Assembly (NCBI GenBank): GCA_047974165.1
Contig: JBKECB010000086.1
Location: 1 to 22,726 of the forward strand
Reading direction: 5' to 3'
DNA from: Lactovum sp047974165
GTDB taxonomy: Bacteria > Bacillota > Bacilli > Lactobacillales > Streptococcaceae
Length of the DNA: 22,726 nucleotides
This document shows positions 1 to 7,333 of this stretch, in pieces. The translations under genes were made by a program, and so were the position numbers. Within the stretch, counting starts at the first letter, position 1. Each line of letters opens with the position of its first letter. The notes under the pieces were generated by a model. That model saw only the letters and a list, made by a program, of their open reading frames with translations, ran no database searches and was not told the DNA's origin.

Positions 1-235
1 GAAAGAGATGACATAGTTGTTAATTTAGATGTTATGATGGCAAAGAGAAAAATCTCTTCAGGAGACTTAGCAAGAGAAATTGGAATAACTCCTGTAAATC
101 TTTTTATTTTGAAAAATAATAAAGCAAAAGTAATTCGCTCTTCGACTTTAGAAGAAAATATGTAAGAAGTTAGACTGTCAGCCAGAAGATATCTTAGTTT
201 ATGAAAGTAAGTATGAGGATGGAAATTATGAGTAA
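1..235 (+). pseudogene. Frameshifted YozG-like helix-turn-helix regulator (5' end outside or degraded)
   Basis: Frame 1 is open from the window edge and reads VNLDVMMAKRKISSGDLA and then EIGITPVNLFILKNNKAKV, the signature of small Cro/CI-type HTH proteins of the YozG family. It stops at TAA 163-165 after TLEENM. The rest of the family sequence (CKKLDCQPEDILVYESK) continues one frame over and ends at TAA 233-235. This fits one extra base in the gaagaaaa stretch near 150-157. The usual start also looks damaged: ATG 8-10 is out of frame and is followed at once by a stop, so M34 or M37 are the only in-frame starts. The stop overlaps the ATG of the next broken gene by a few bases, so the two were once an operon. 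The intact protein would be a DNA-binding repressor of about 68 residues. Family call is firm; loss of function is inferred. Confidence 0.8.
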
Positions 236-1136
236 AAATAAAAAATATCAAAATACAATATTTAATAAAATAGATTATTTATTTTCCTTAGTTTTATTAA
301 CTATTAGTATCTTATTTTGATAGTTTTAATAAATTAAACCTTCAATGTTTAATTACTATAATTTCAGTCTTACTTGTGACAACTTTATACTTAGGAAAAG
401 AAGGCTTTAAGCAAAATAAAAACTCTTTAATCTGCTTAGTATTTTTTCTCTTATCAACCGTAGTTTTTATTTTATTTGATAATAAATTTAAGAAGTTTTT
501 AAATGATATTTTTATCAAACTACTCTTTGTTTACTGGCTGATTTTGACAATGAGTCGATCTGATGATGAAAAACTTTCTATTTATATGTTATATGCTTAT
601 TAAAATTTTATACTATTATACTATGTGATTGTCAAAGTATTTTCAAACTTTAATCTTCTCTTAAAAGTTCTCTTGAGAACTAAAAAAAATAAAAGACTAA
701 GTGTATCAAAGAAGTCTTATTTATTTTTCTAGGATTCATTCCTGTTCTTTCTGTTTTTCTTTTTGTTGTTGCAGTTCTGGGAGAAGTAGATATTGTCTTT
801 CAGAGTTGGATATTAAAGTTTCAGTCTTTGTTCTCTCTTATCTCAGCAGATTTTTTCTCCTTCTTTTAAAAGTCTGTTTAGGTATTTTGACTGCTTCTTA
901 TCTTTATGGACTTATTTGGAGCAGTATCGAGGGAAAAGTAGATTTTGTAAAAGAAAATACCGAACTAGCTTTGAATAAGCTTAGTTTTATCTCAAGTTTA
1001 ACCATTTATATAGCCTTATCAGTACTTAGCTTCATATCTCTTTTATTTTTTATTTCATGAACTATTTTTTTCCTTGGCTTATGTGAATGTAGATGAATAA
1101 GTTGTAAAATATAATATTTTAGAATATTTAGTATGA
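228..1136 (+). pseudogene. Decayed multi-spanning membrane protein, probably DUF4173/DUF4153 family
   Basis: A chain of hydrophobic peptides in the same order lies across three frames. ATG 228 opens MSKNKKYQNTIFNKIDYLF and stops at TGA 318. The next frame continues through TLYLGKEGFKQNKNSLICL and FIKLLFVYWLILTMSR to TAA 601, then reads on in frame to KNKRLSVSKKSYLFF and TAG 730. A further shift gives LGFIPVLSVFLFVVAVLGE, and another gives LTASYLYGLIWSSIEGK and NKLSFISSLTIYIALSVLSF up to TGA 1058. A last piece reads SLAYVNVDE, TAA, VVKYNILEYLV, which resembles the YVN-D...YN region of DUF4153/DUF4173 proteins. At least three single-base indels fall in T-runs. The open pieces at 376-603 and 701-1060 are not independent genes. 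The family name is from memory of motif order (moderate); that it is one broken gene is well supported. Confidence 0.65.
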
Positions 1137-1148
1137 AATATTAAACTT

Positions 1149-1340
1149 ATGGATAAGGAACTCTTAAGAAAACAAATTTTACATAAAAATAGCAAGCTTG
1201 CTTATTATAAAGATGAGTTAACAATAATTAATCTTAATCTTTAGAGAGATGAGGTTTAGAAACTACAGCAAGAAATTATTAATAATATAGAATAGTGTGA
1301 AGGTTATTACAAATTTAAAAATTATCAGTCAAAAGTATGA
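1149..1340 (+). pseudogene. Gene remnant with three in-frame TAG codons
   Basis: From ATG 1149 a single frame reads MDKELLRKQILHKNSKLAYY, then KDELTIINLNL, and after TAG (1242) RDEV, after TAG (1257) KLQQEIINNIE, after TAG (1293) CEGYYKFKNYQSKV and finally TGA 1338. The composition is that of a charged, probably helical protein, not random AT-rich DNA. There is no clear ribosome-binding site. It may be the tail of the broken membrane protein upstream or a separate small gene. I do not recognise the family. Confidence 0.4.
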
Positions 1341-1358
1341 ATAAAAACAGAAAAATAA

Positions 1359-1367
1359 TGTTATAAT
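1359..1367 (+). promoter_or_regulatory. Extended -10 promoter for the Bax inhibitor-1 gene
   Basis: TGTTATAAT is a perfect extended -10 (TGnTATAAT), 31 bases before the start codon. The region 17 bases upstream has no good -35, which is common for extended -10 promoters. A strong Shine-Dalgarno (GGAGG, 1385-1389) follows nine bases before ATG 1399. Confidence 0.7.
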
Positions 1368-1398
1368 AGAAAAAATAACTTATCGGAGGTAAATAAGT

Positions 1399-2088
1399 AT
1401 GGAAAATAATATTATTTATGATGATTATAAATCAGGATTAACTTCATTTTTTAATAAAATTTATGCGATTATGGGTCTAGGTATTTTGACAAGTGCCTTA
1501 GTCTCTTATATTATGATTCAGTTCTTTGCTGCTAATATTTTAATTTTATTATCAGGAAATCAGTTTTTACTCTTAATTGTCTTTTTAATTCCTGTTTTTA
1601 TTGTCGGACCTATCCAGTCAGCAGCAATGCAAAATAAATCTTCAGCCTTACCGCTCTTCTTCTTTTATTCAGCATTGATGGGCTTTATTCTTTCAATGAC
1701 ACTTGTTTTTTATACTTTTCAAAGTATTGTTATTGCTTTTGTTATTTCAGCAAGTATGTTCTTTGCCCTTTCAGTTTTTGGTCGAACAACAAAACGTGAT
1801 TTATCAGGTATTGGAAAAGCAATGTTTGCCGCTGTTTGGGGTTTAATCATTGCGTCTGTTATTAACTTTTTCATTGGAAGTGCCTTTATTGTTTATTTGA
1901 TTTCTTATGCAAGTGTTGTGATTTTCTCTATCTTAATTGCTTGGAATAATCAAATGATTGAGCGGGTCTATCAACAAAATAATGGTCAAGTATCAGATGG
2001 TTGGGCAATTTCTATGGCGTTAGCCTTATATATTTCCTTCCTCAATTTATTCTTGTCTATTTTACGTATTGTAGGTGGGCGTGATTAA
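1399..2088 (+). CDS. Bax inhibitor-1/YccA family membrane protein
   Basis: This 229-residue protein is almost entirely hydrophobic, with about seven predicted membrane helices after a short charged N-terminus (MENNIIYDDYKSGLTSFFNK), the layout and length of bacterial BI-1/YccA/YetJ proteins. The loop PVFIVGPIQSAAMQNKSS between helices 2 and 3 and the C-terminal charged segment NQMIERVYQQNNGQ fit the family. YetJ-type members are described as pH-sensitive calcium leak channels in the cytoplasmic membrane and YccA-type as modulators of the FtsH protease; which applies here cannot be read from sequence. It is monocistronic: its own extended -10 promoter precedes it and a perfect terminator overlaps its stop codon. 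The start is fixed by GGAGG nine bases upstream. Confidence 0.88.
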   Translation: MENNIIYDDYKSGLTSFFNKIYAIMGLGILTSALVSYIMIQFFAANILILLSGNQFLLLIVFLIPVFIVGPIQSAAMQNKSSALPLFFFYSALMGFILSMTLVFYTFQSIVIAFVISASMFFALSVFGRTTKRDLSGIGKAMFAAVWGLIIASVINFFIGSAFIVYLISYASVVIFSILIAWNNQMIERVYQQNNGQVSDGWAISMALALYISFLNLFLSILRIVGGRD

Positions 2089-2115
2089 AAAAAAGTCCTA
2101 GGACTTTTTTTTTTT
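2087..2115 (+). terminator. Rho-independent terminator after the BI-1 gene
   Basis: Eight A, then the perfect palindrome AGTCCTAGGACT, then eleven T. The arms pair without a proper loop, so CTAG must open in RNA. The A-run on the left and T-run on the right make it potentially bidirectional. It begins inside the stop codon of the upstream gene. Confidence 0.9.
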
Positions 2116-2161
2116 AGATTAAAATGTTAAAATATTTTTACATAAGAAAAAGGAGAAAATT

Positions 2162-2491
2162 ATGGCGGAATATACAGAAGAAGAAATCAAAGATATTCAG
2201 ACACGTATTTTTACATCACTTGAGGAAGTAATTGATCCAGAGCTTGGCATTGATATTATCAATTTAGGTTTAGTTTATGGTATTGATTTCGAAGCTTCGG
2301 GACATACTGAAATTCGTATGACTTTAACAACGATGGGTTGTCCTTTAGCTGATTTGTTAACGAGTCAGATACATGAGGCGGTAAAAGATGTACCAGAAGT
2401 AACAGAAGTTGAAGTAAAACTTGTTTGGTCTCCGCAGTGGACAGTAGATAAGATGAGTCGATATGCAAGGATTGCTTTAGGCGTTCGCTAG
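2162..2491 (+). CDS. DUF59/MIP18 family iron-sulfur cluster assembly factor (SufT/YitW-like)
   Basis: This 109-residue single-domain protein carries the DUF59 hallmark DPELGIDIINLGLVYG (residues 25-40) and the TTMGCPLAD segment with the conserved cysteine C60. It ends with a conserved WSPQWTVDKMS stretch. Length matches stand-alone SufT/YitW proteins, which help mature Fe-S proteins in the cytosol. AAGGAG lies a few bases before ATG 2162. It is monocistronic, between a terminator upstream (2087-2115) and one downstream (2533-2560), and away from any suf genes, so its role rests on family alone. Exact client proteins are unknown. Confidence 0.9.
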   Translation: MAEYTEEEIKDIQTRIFTSLEEVIDPELGIDIINLGLVYGIDFEASGHTEIRMTLTTMGCPLADLLTSQIHEAVKDVPEVTEVEVKLVWSPQWTVDKMSRYARIALGVR

Positions 2492-2532
2492 TGAAAGTTT
2501 TTAATAAATAAGATAGATTTATATTGACATTG

Positions 2533-2560
2533 AATTCAGTCTTAGGACTGAATTTTTATT
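2533..2560 (+). terminator. Rho-independent terminator after the DUF59 gene
   Basis: AATTCAGTC-TTAG-GACTGAATT gives a perfect nine-base stem with a four-base loop, followed by TTTTATTT. Its core (AGTCTTAGGACT) differs by one base from the core of the terminator on the other side of the DUF59 gene. Confidence 0.88.
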
Positions 2561-2569
2561 TCTAATATA

Positions 2570-2578
2570 TGTTAAAAT
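2570..2578 (+). promoter_or_regulatory. Extended -10 element directly before liaF
   Basis: TGTTAAAAT (TG-n-TAAAAT) ends six bases before ATG 2585, and no Shine-Dalgarno lies between. If it is used, transcription would start at or within a base or two of the start codon, giving a leaderless message. A TTGACA at 2524-2529 is too far upstream to pair with this -10. Confidence 0.55.
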
Positions 2579-2584
2579 AAATAC

Positions 2585-3217
2585 ATGAATAAACGTTTAA
2601 AGATTTTTCTGATTATTGAATCTGTTATTTTACTTTTTTTTGTCATTGCTCTTTTACGTGAAGGTTTTATTTTATACCTACTTGTTGCTTGTGGCTTAAC
2701 TTATATTGCTCGGAGATTTAGAGCTTATATATGGACAGTTCTGAGTATTATTGCTTGGATATTTACCATCATTAATCTTTTAGGAACAAAATTTTTCTGG
2801 CTTGCTATTTTATTTCCAATTTTAGCCATTTTCTTTTATATGAAATCTGTTAAAAAGCAAGAAGAGAAAGAGATGATTTTTGAAGAGCCTTCTTATGCCA
2901 GCTCTTTAGGAGATAAAAAATTAGATAATGACATAAAAAATGAACTGATTGACCTCTCTAATTTAGAGTATCATGAATCTGGAAATTCACTTGCAATTCA
3001 GAAGATAAAGGGCAATACTAAAATTATTGTTCCTGAAGATGTCAGTATTTCATTAGATATTAAAGTTAGAGAAGGTGTTGTTAATGTTCTAAAGCAACGC
3101 ACAAAAATTGATAATGTTGATTTTCGTTATTTTAGCCCAGATTATGAGTCAGCAAGTAAGCGTGTTTCTCTCTCAGTTAGAGTTGATTCTGGAAATGTTG
3201 AGATTATTCAAGGATGA
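2585..3217 (+). CDS. liaF: LiaF-like membrane regulator of the cell-envelope stress system
   Basis: This 210-residue protein has about four N-terminal membrane helices (roughly residues 5-90), a charged linker (KSVKKQEEKEM), and a C-terminal cytoplasmic domain (about 120-210) rich in alternating beta-strand pattern, such as LDIKVREGVVNVLKQRTKID and RVSLSVRVDSGNVEIIQG, the LiaF C-terminal (DUF2154) type. LiaF proteins hold the partner kinase in check until the envelope is disturbed, for example by lipid II-binding antibiotics. The neighbouring kinase and regulator, with ATGA overlap to the kinase gene, confirm the assignment. The same trio is known as CesSR plus its LiaF-like protein in Lactococcus and VraTSR in staphylococci. 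The start has no ribosome-binding site but a -10 element sits right before it. Confidence 0.87.
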   Translation: MNKRLKIFLIIESVILLFFVIALLREGFILYLLVACGLTYIARRFRAYIWTVLSIIAWIFTIINLLGTKFFWLAILFPILAIFFYMKSVKKQEEKEMIFEEPSYASSLGDKKLDNDIKNELIDLSNLEYHESGNSLAIQKIKGNTKIIVPEDVSISLDIKVREGVVNVLKQRTKIDNVDFRYFSPDYESASKRVSLSVRVDSGNVEIIQG

Positions 3218-4200
3218 AAAAATCAATCATCATTACATTTATCGCAAGTTTTATTTTAGTCTTTAGTCTTTGTTTTTCTATATTTATTTTTTTTGAAACA
3301 GAAGGTATACTAAAGGGAGAAAATATAGATTTATCTTTAGTATTTTCAAGTAAAGCTCTAGTTTTTTCATTTTTTATGTCTCTTTGTCTGTCGATGGTAC
3401 TTGTAATTTTAAATTATGCAGATAATATAAGAATAAGTCAAAAATTTTCTGAGGATATTAAACGCTTAAGCTTATATGAAAAAGTAGAAAATCCAGAGTT
3501 TAAAAAAATTCAAGATCATCTATTTGATCTGTCATTAGAGCTTGAGAGGCTTTCACAGCCAGCTACAGAAATTCGACAAGATATTTTAGAAGAAGAGAGA
3601 AAGAGGATTTCAAGAGAACTTCATGATTCTGTAAGCCAAGAGCTTTTTGCAGCCACAATGATTTTGTCAAGTATTCAAAACTCTTCAGATTTAAAAACTG
3701 TTCATTCACAGACTGCTCTTTCATTAAAAATATTACATGAAGCTCAAAATGAAATGAGAGCTTTGTTGTTGCATCTTCGTCCAGTTGAACTTTCAGGGAA
3801 GTCTTTAAGTGTAGGCTTGACTGCATTGATAAATGAGCTTTCGGCTAAAATTTCTATTAATATTAATTATCGTTTGGATGATGTCTCAACAAGTTCGGTG
3901 ATTGAAGATAATTTATTTAGAATGGCGCAAGAAATCTTGTCTAATACTTTAAGACATGCACAAGCTCAAAATATTGAGATTAATTTACTTGAAAATAAAG
4001 AGTATATTTTTTTAATTATTGCAGATGATGGGATTGGCTTTAATCAAGATGAAAAATTGGCTGCGAGTTATGGACTTTCTAACTTAAAAGAAAGAGCTCT
4101 TTTGATGTCTGGAAGATGTACGATTATTAGTGCTCCTCATGAAGGAACAAAGGTTAAAATTCAAGTTAAAAAAAGAAGGAAAGTAGATGAAAAAGATTAA
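3214..4200 (+). CDS. liaS: LiaS/VraS-type sensor histidine kinase
   Basis: A 328-residue NarL-family (HPK7) kinase. Two membrane helices (about 5-28 and 46-67) enclose a very short extracytoplasmic loop, so it is an intramembrane-sensing kinase. A HAMP-like/coiled segment (about 70-125) leads to the dimerisation helix with the phospho-acceptor H137 in ERKRISRELHDSVSQ. The ATPase domain shows the N-box EILSNTLRHA (N244), the G1 box DDGIGF (271-276) and the G2 box YGLSNLKERA (286-295). Length and arrangement match LiaS/VraS/CesS. It overlaps liaF by ATGA and the regulator gene by 14 bases, so translation is coupled. It is expected to phosphorylate the adjacent regulator under cell-wall stress. 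Confidence 0.93.
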   Translation: MKKSIIITFIASFILVFSLCFSIFIFFETEGILKGENIDLSLVFSSKALVFSFFMSLCLSMVLVILNYADNIRISQKFSEDIKRLSLYEKVENPEFKKIQDHLFDLSLELERLSQPATEIRQDILEEERKRISRELHDSVSQELFAATMILSSIQNSSDLKTVHSQTALSLKILHEAQNEMRALLLHLRPVELSGKSLSVGLTALINELSAKISININYRLDDVSTSSVIEDNLFRMAQEILSNTLRHAQAQNIEINLLENKEYIFLIIADDGIGFNQDEKLAASYGLSNLKERALLMSGRCTIISAPHEGTKVKIQVKKRRKVDEKD

Positions 4201-4831
4201 AGTAATGATTGTAGATGACCATCAAATGGTAAGACTAGGTCTGTCAAGCTTTTTAAATGTGCAAGAAGATATGGAAGTTGTAGCAGAGGCTTCTGATGGA
4301 AAACTTGCCCTACTTAAAGTAGAGAAGTATCAGCCTGATTTGGTTCTTATGGATTTGGTTATGGATAGGATGGATGGGATTGAAACAACAAAAATCCTAC
4401 TTGAGAGGAATCCTAAACTTCCGATTTTGATTTTGACAAGTTTCTTAGATGATGAAAAAGTATTTCCCGCTCTTGCTGCAGGAGCTAAGGGATATATTTT
4501 AAAAACTTCTCAGGCTTATGAGATTGCTGAAGCAATCCGAAAAGTAGTCTCAGGAGAAGATGTGATTTCTGATCAGGTGAGAGAAAAAATTAATCAGCAG
4601 AAGTATCAACGTCCTGAACTACATGACACTCTAACTCACCGTGAGATGGAAGTACTACAGTGCCTTGCTCAAGGACTACCTAATCAGGAAATTGCTGATC
4701 AGTTATTTATTTCTTTAAAAACAGTAAAAACTCATGTATCAAATATTTTTGTTAAGTTAAAAGTTGATGACCGAACACAAGCAGCAATTTATGCGATGAA
4801 ACATAAACTGGTTGAAGTGAAAGAAATTTGA
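4187..4831 (+). CDS. liaR: LiaR/VraR-type response regulator
   Basis: A 214-residue NarL/LuxR-family regulator. The receiver domain (1-120) has the acidic pair D10/D11, the phospho-acceptor D56 in LVLMDLVMD, T84 in LILTS and K106 in YILKTS. The DNA-binding LuxR-type HTH (about 147-208) shows LTHREMEVLQCLAQGLPNQE and LFISLKTVKTHVSNIFVKL. It is the target of the kinase encoded just upstream and is expected to activate envelope-stress genes, including its own operon in relatives. The start overlaps liaS by 14 bases with an AAGGAAAG ribosome site inside liaS. Confidence 0.94.
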   Translation: MKKIKVMIVDDHQMVRLGLSSFLNVQEDMEVVAEASDGKLALLKVEKYQPDLVLMDLVMDRMDGIETTKILLERNPKLPILILTSFLDDEKVFPALAAGAKGYILKTSQAYEIAEAIRKVVSGEDVISDQVREKINQQKYQRPELHDTLTHREMEVLQCLAQGLPNQEIADQLFISLKTVKTHVSNIFVKLKVDDRTQAAIYAMKHKLVEVKEI

Positions 4832-4843
4832 TACAATAAGAAG

Positions 4844-5647
4844 ATGAAAAAATTACAAGAAAAAGCGAAAGACATAAAAATTATATTTTTTGATATTGAT
4901 GACACACTTCGTGTTAAGGACACTGGCTTTATGCCAGAATCAATTTCACTTGTCTTTAAAAAATTACATAAAAAAGGAATTTTAACAGGGATTGCAACTG
5001 GTAGAAATTTCTATGGAATAATTCCAGAGATAAAATCCCTATCTCCGGATTATTTTGTTACTGCCAATGGTTCTTATGTAGAGGATAAGAATCAGAAAGT
5101 AGTATATAAACACCCAATCCCTCATGATTTTGTCCTTGATTTAGTGGATTGGCTAGATAAAGAAAAAAGTGACTATATCTTTTATGGGCGTCATCAGGTA
5201 ATGACTAATCAGTGGACAGACCTTGCTCAAGAGGTGATTTATCCAGTTTATGGAAAGGTTCCAGTAAAGGCTGACTTTTATAAAAAAGAAGAGATTTATC
5301 AGATTGTCTCTCTTTCAGATCATGATCAAGAGCTAAAATTACCTGAAAAGATGACTGAAGAACTTCGAATGGTTCGTTGGCATCCATATTCAAGTGATAT
5401 TTTGTCAAAGACTGAAAGTAAGGCGATTGGTGTAGAAAAAGTTCTTGAAACGCTAGGATTAACTGCAGAAAATATGATGAATTTTGGAGATGGTCTAAAT
5501 GATGAAGAACTCTTTGACTATGCACATCTTTCGGTTGCTATGAAAAAATCACATCCAGAAATTTTAGAAAAAGCAGATTATATTACAGATACAGTTGAAA
5601 ATGATGGTATTTATAAGGCCCTCATAGAGTTAGGAATTATTGAATGA
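4844..5647 (+). CDS. Cof-type HAD-IIB family phosphatase
   Basis: A 267-residue HAD hydrolase. Motif I FFDIDDTL gives the nucleophile D17 and acid D19; ILTGIATGRNFYG is motif II; FGDGLNDEELFDYA is motif IV. The large C2b cap between them is typical of Cof/YidA-type sugar- or nucleotide-phosphate phosphatases. The physiological substrate cannot be read from sequence. It starts 12 bases after liaR, so it may be read through from the lia operon, and its stop overlaps the next start as ATGA. In many streptococci the equivalent HAD and cyclophilin domains are annotated as one bifunctional protein, so this overlap is the split form of the same pair. Confidence 0.88.
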   Translation: MKKLQEKAKDIKIIFFDIDDTLRVKDTGFMPESISLVFKKLHKKGILTGIATGRNFYGIIPEIKSLSPDYFVTANGSYVEDKNQKVVYKHPIPHDFVLDLVDWLDKEKSDYIFYGRHQVMTNQWTDLAQEVIYPVYGKVPVKADFYKKEEIYQIVSLSDHDQELKLPEKMTEELRMVRWHPYSSDILSKTESKAIGVEKVLETLGLTAENMMNFGDGLNDEELFDYAHLSVAMKKSHPEILEKADYITDTVENDGIYKALIELGIIE

Positions 5648-6675
5648 CATATCCACAGTTAAACATTGAAAGATATAAGGGAACAAAAGTAATTATTCAT
5701 ACGAATTTAGGTGACTTACATATCCAGCTTTTTGATAAGCTAGTTCCCAAAACGGTAAAGAATTTTATTGAATTGAGTAAAAAATCTTATTACAATGAGG
5801 TTATTTTTCATCGTGTAATTAAGGATTTTATGATTCAAGGAGGTGATCCGACTGGGACAGGAACAGGAGGAGAGTCGATTTATGGTAAGCGTTTTGAAGA
5901 TGAGTTTTCAGAAGAACTCTACAATCTCCGTGGTGCTTTATCTATGGCAAATGCCGGTCCTAATACAAATGGGAGTCAATTTTTCATTGTTCAAAAATCA
6001 GATTTAGACTATGGAAAAGAAGAGTTAGAGTCAGCAGCTTGGCCTAAAGAGATTGCTCAAGCTTATAGCGAAAAAGGTGGAACTCCACATCTTGATCGTA
6101 GACATACAGTATTTGGTCAATTAATAGATGAAAATTCTTATAAAATACTTGATAAGATTGCAAATGTAGACTGTGACAGTTACAGTAATCGTCCTTATAA
6201 AGAAGTGAAAATTTTATCTGTTGAGATTCAAGAATTCAAAAAGAAAAAGAAAAAATCAAAAGTATTTAAATATAAGCTAAAATTACATCAGATAAAAATA
6301 GGTGATATTTTTGAAGCAGAGGTTATCGGAATTCAAAATTATGGTGTTTTTGTAAAATTTGATAAGAATAAAAAAGGACTGGTTCATATATCAGAAATTC
6401 AATCAGGTTTTGTTAATGATATCTACGAAAGTGTTGAGATTGGACAGAAGATAAAAGTTCAGGTTTTTGATTATGATGAATATAGTGAAAAGATTTCTTT
6501 ATCTTGTCGTACATTAGAAGAAAATCAAGAAATACATAAGAGCAAGCGTAAACATTTTGTAACAGATGGGCAAACGAAAATTGGTTTTCAGTCAATTTCA
6601 AAAGAACTAAGTACGTGGATTAAGGAGAGTGAGGAGTATTTAAAAGAATATTCTAAAGATGATTTAAGTATATGA
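5644..6675 (+). CDS. Cyclophilin-type peptidyl-prolyl isomerase fused to an S1 RNA-binding domain
   Basis: This 343-residue protein has an N-terminal cyclophilin domain (about 14-195): FHRVIKDFMIQGGDPTGTGTGG carries the catalytic R57 and Q65, NTNGSQFFI is the substrate-pocket strand, and LDRRHTVFG carries H154. After a lysine-rich linker (199-206) comes an S1 OB-fold (about 217-290): IGDIFEAEVIGIQNYGVFV and KGLVHISEIQSGFV. The tail (about 291-343) is charged with no known domain. There is no signal peptide, so it is cytoplasmic. S1 proteins of the YugI/GSP13 type bind RNA or ribosomes, so the fusion suggests proline isomerisation near the translation machinery (inference). It overlaps the HAD gene by four bases. 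The A-rich linker could be a fusion scar; the frame is open throughout. Confidence 0.88.
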   Translation: MTYPQLNIERYKGTKVIIHTNLGDLHIQLFDKLVPKTVKNFIELSKKSYYNEVIFHRVIKDFMIQGGDPTGTGTGGESIYGKRFEDEFSEELYNLRGALSMANAGPNTNGSQFFIVQKSDLDYGKEELESAAWPKEIAQAYSEKGGTPHLDRRHTVFGQLIDENSYKILDKIANVDCDSYSNRPYKEVKILSVEIQEFKKKKKKSKVFKYKLKLHQIKIGDIFEAEVIGIQNYGVFVKFDKNKKGLVHISEIQSGFVNDIYESVEIGQKIKVQVFDYDEYSEKISLSCRTLEENQEIHKSKRKHFVTDGQTKIGFQSISKELSTWIKESEEYLKEYSKDDLSI

Positions 6676-6716
6676 AGGTCTTAGAAAACTATCTAATGTA
6701 AAGATTAAGGAGATGG

Positions 6717-7328
6717 ATGAGTCCAACAGTTACAAAATTTATAAAGCAAGCTTTTAATATTATTTCAATTTTAGGCTTTTTAGCTACAATTATGGGGGCT
6801 ATTTATCTTTATCGTATTGGTGCTTTAACAGATGAAACAAAACTAAAAGAAATTTTACTTGCCCATGAAATTATTGCTCCTTTTATTTTTATTACAATTC
6901 AAATAATAGGGATTGTGATTCCTATTATCCCTGGTGGAATTTCACAAGCAGTAGGTGTTTTAATTTTTGGACCTTTTCTTGGTTTTATTTATAATTATTT
7001 AGGGATTTGTATTGGATCAATTTTACTTTTTCATATTGGTAGATATTATGGGGTAAATTTAATAAAAACTTTTGTCAAAGAAAAAACTTATCATCGTTTT
7101 ATGGGAATTTATGAGAAGAGTAAAAAACGTTACGATTGGATTTTTTTTACTTTAATTTTTTCACCAGTTGCTCCAGATGATGCCTTGGTCTTAATTTCTA
7201 GTCAAACAAAGATGACGTGGAAATTCTTTTTAATGTCAATATTGATTGGGAAAATACCTTCAATACTGGCATATTCTTACGCCCTTATTTATGGGTCTGA
7301 ATTAATTAAGAAAATTATGGGTGGTTAA
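6717..7328 (+). CDS. TVP38/TMEM64 (DedA-like, VTT domain) membrane protein
   Basis: A 203-residue protein with about five hydrophobic helices. The segment IPIIPGGISQAVGVLIFGPF (69-88) is the VTT/SNARE-associated re-entrant motif, and FSPVAPDDALVLISSQTKM (148-166) is its second half. The family is linked to lipid or undecaprenyl-phosphate flipping across the membrane in other bacteria; the cargo here is unknown. The start is set by AAGGAG (6707-6712) only four bases before ATG 6717. It sits 41 bases after the cyclophilin gene and five before rodA, so it is probably co-transcribed with rodA, fitting a cell-envelope role. Confidence 0.85.
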   Translation: MSPTVTKFIKQAFNIISILGFLATIMGAIYLYRIGALTDETKLKEILLAHEIIAPFIFITIQIIGIVIPIIPGGISQAVGVLIFGPFLGFIYNYLGICIGSILLFHIGRYYGVNLIKTFVKEKTYHRFMGIYEKSKKRYDWIFFTLIFSPVAPDDALVLISSQTKMTWKFFLMSILIGKIPSILAYSYALIYGSELIKKIMGG

Positions 7329-7333
7329 TAAAC

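Noticed and set aside
376..603. 75-codon open frame starting at GTG
   Set aside because: It is an internal piece of the broken membrane protein: the frame is open upstream to about 301 without a start or ribosome site and continues in family order after TAA 601.
701..1060. 119-codon open frame
   Set aside because: Its first 55 residues (cysteine- and serine-rich) are the wrong frame of a hydrophobic segment that reads properly one frame over; only the second half is genuine pseudogene sequence.
1149..1340. Three in-frame TAG codons as possible recoding (stop read-through)
   Set aside because: The housekeeping genes here do not use TAG internally and the neighbouring sequence is plainly decayed, so loss of function is simpler.
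4832..4837. TACAAT as a promoter for the HAD gene
   Set aside because: It sits in a 12-base gap inside a continuous operon, has no -35, and would place the transcript start on the start codon; kept only as a chance match.
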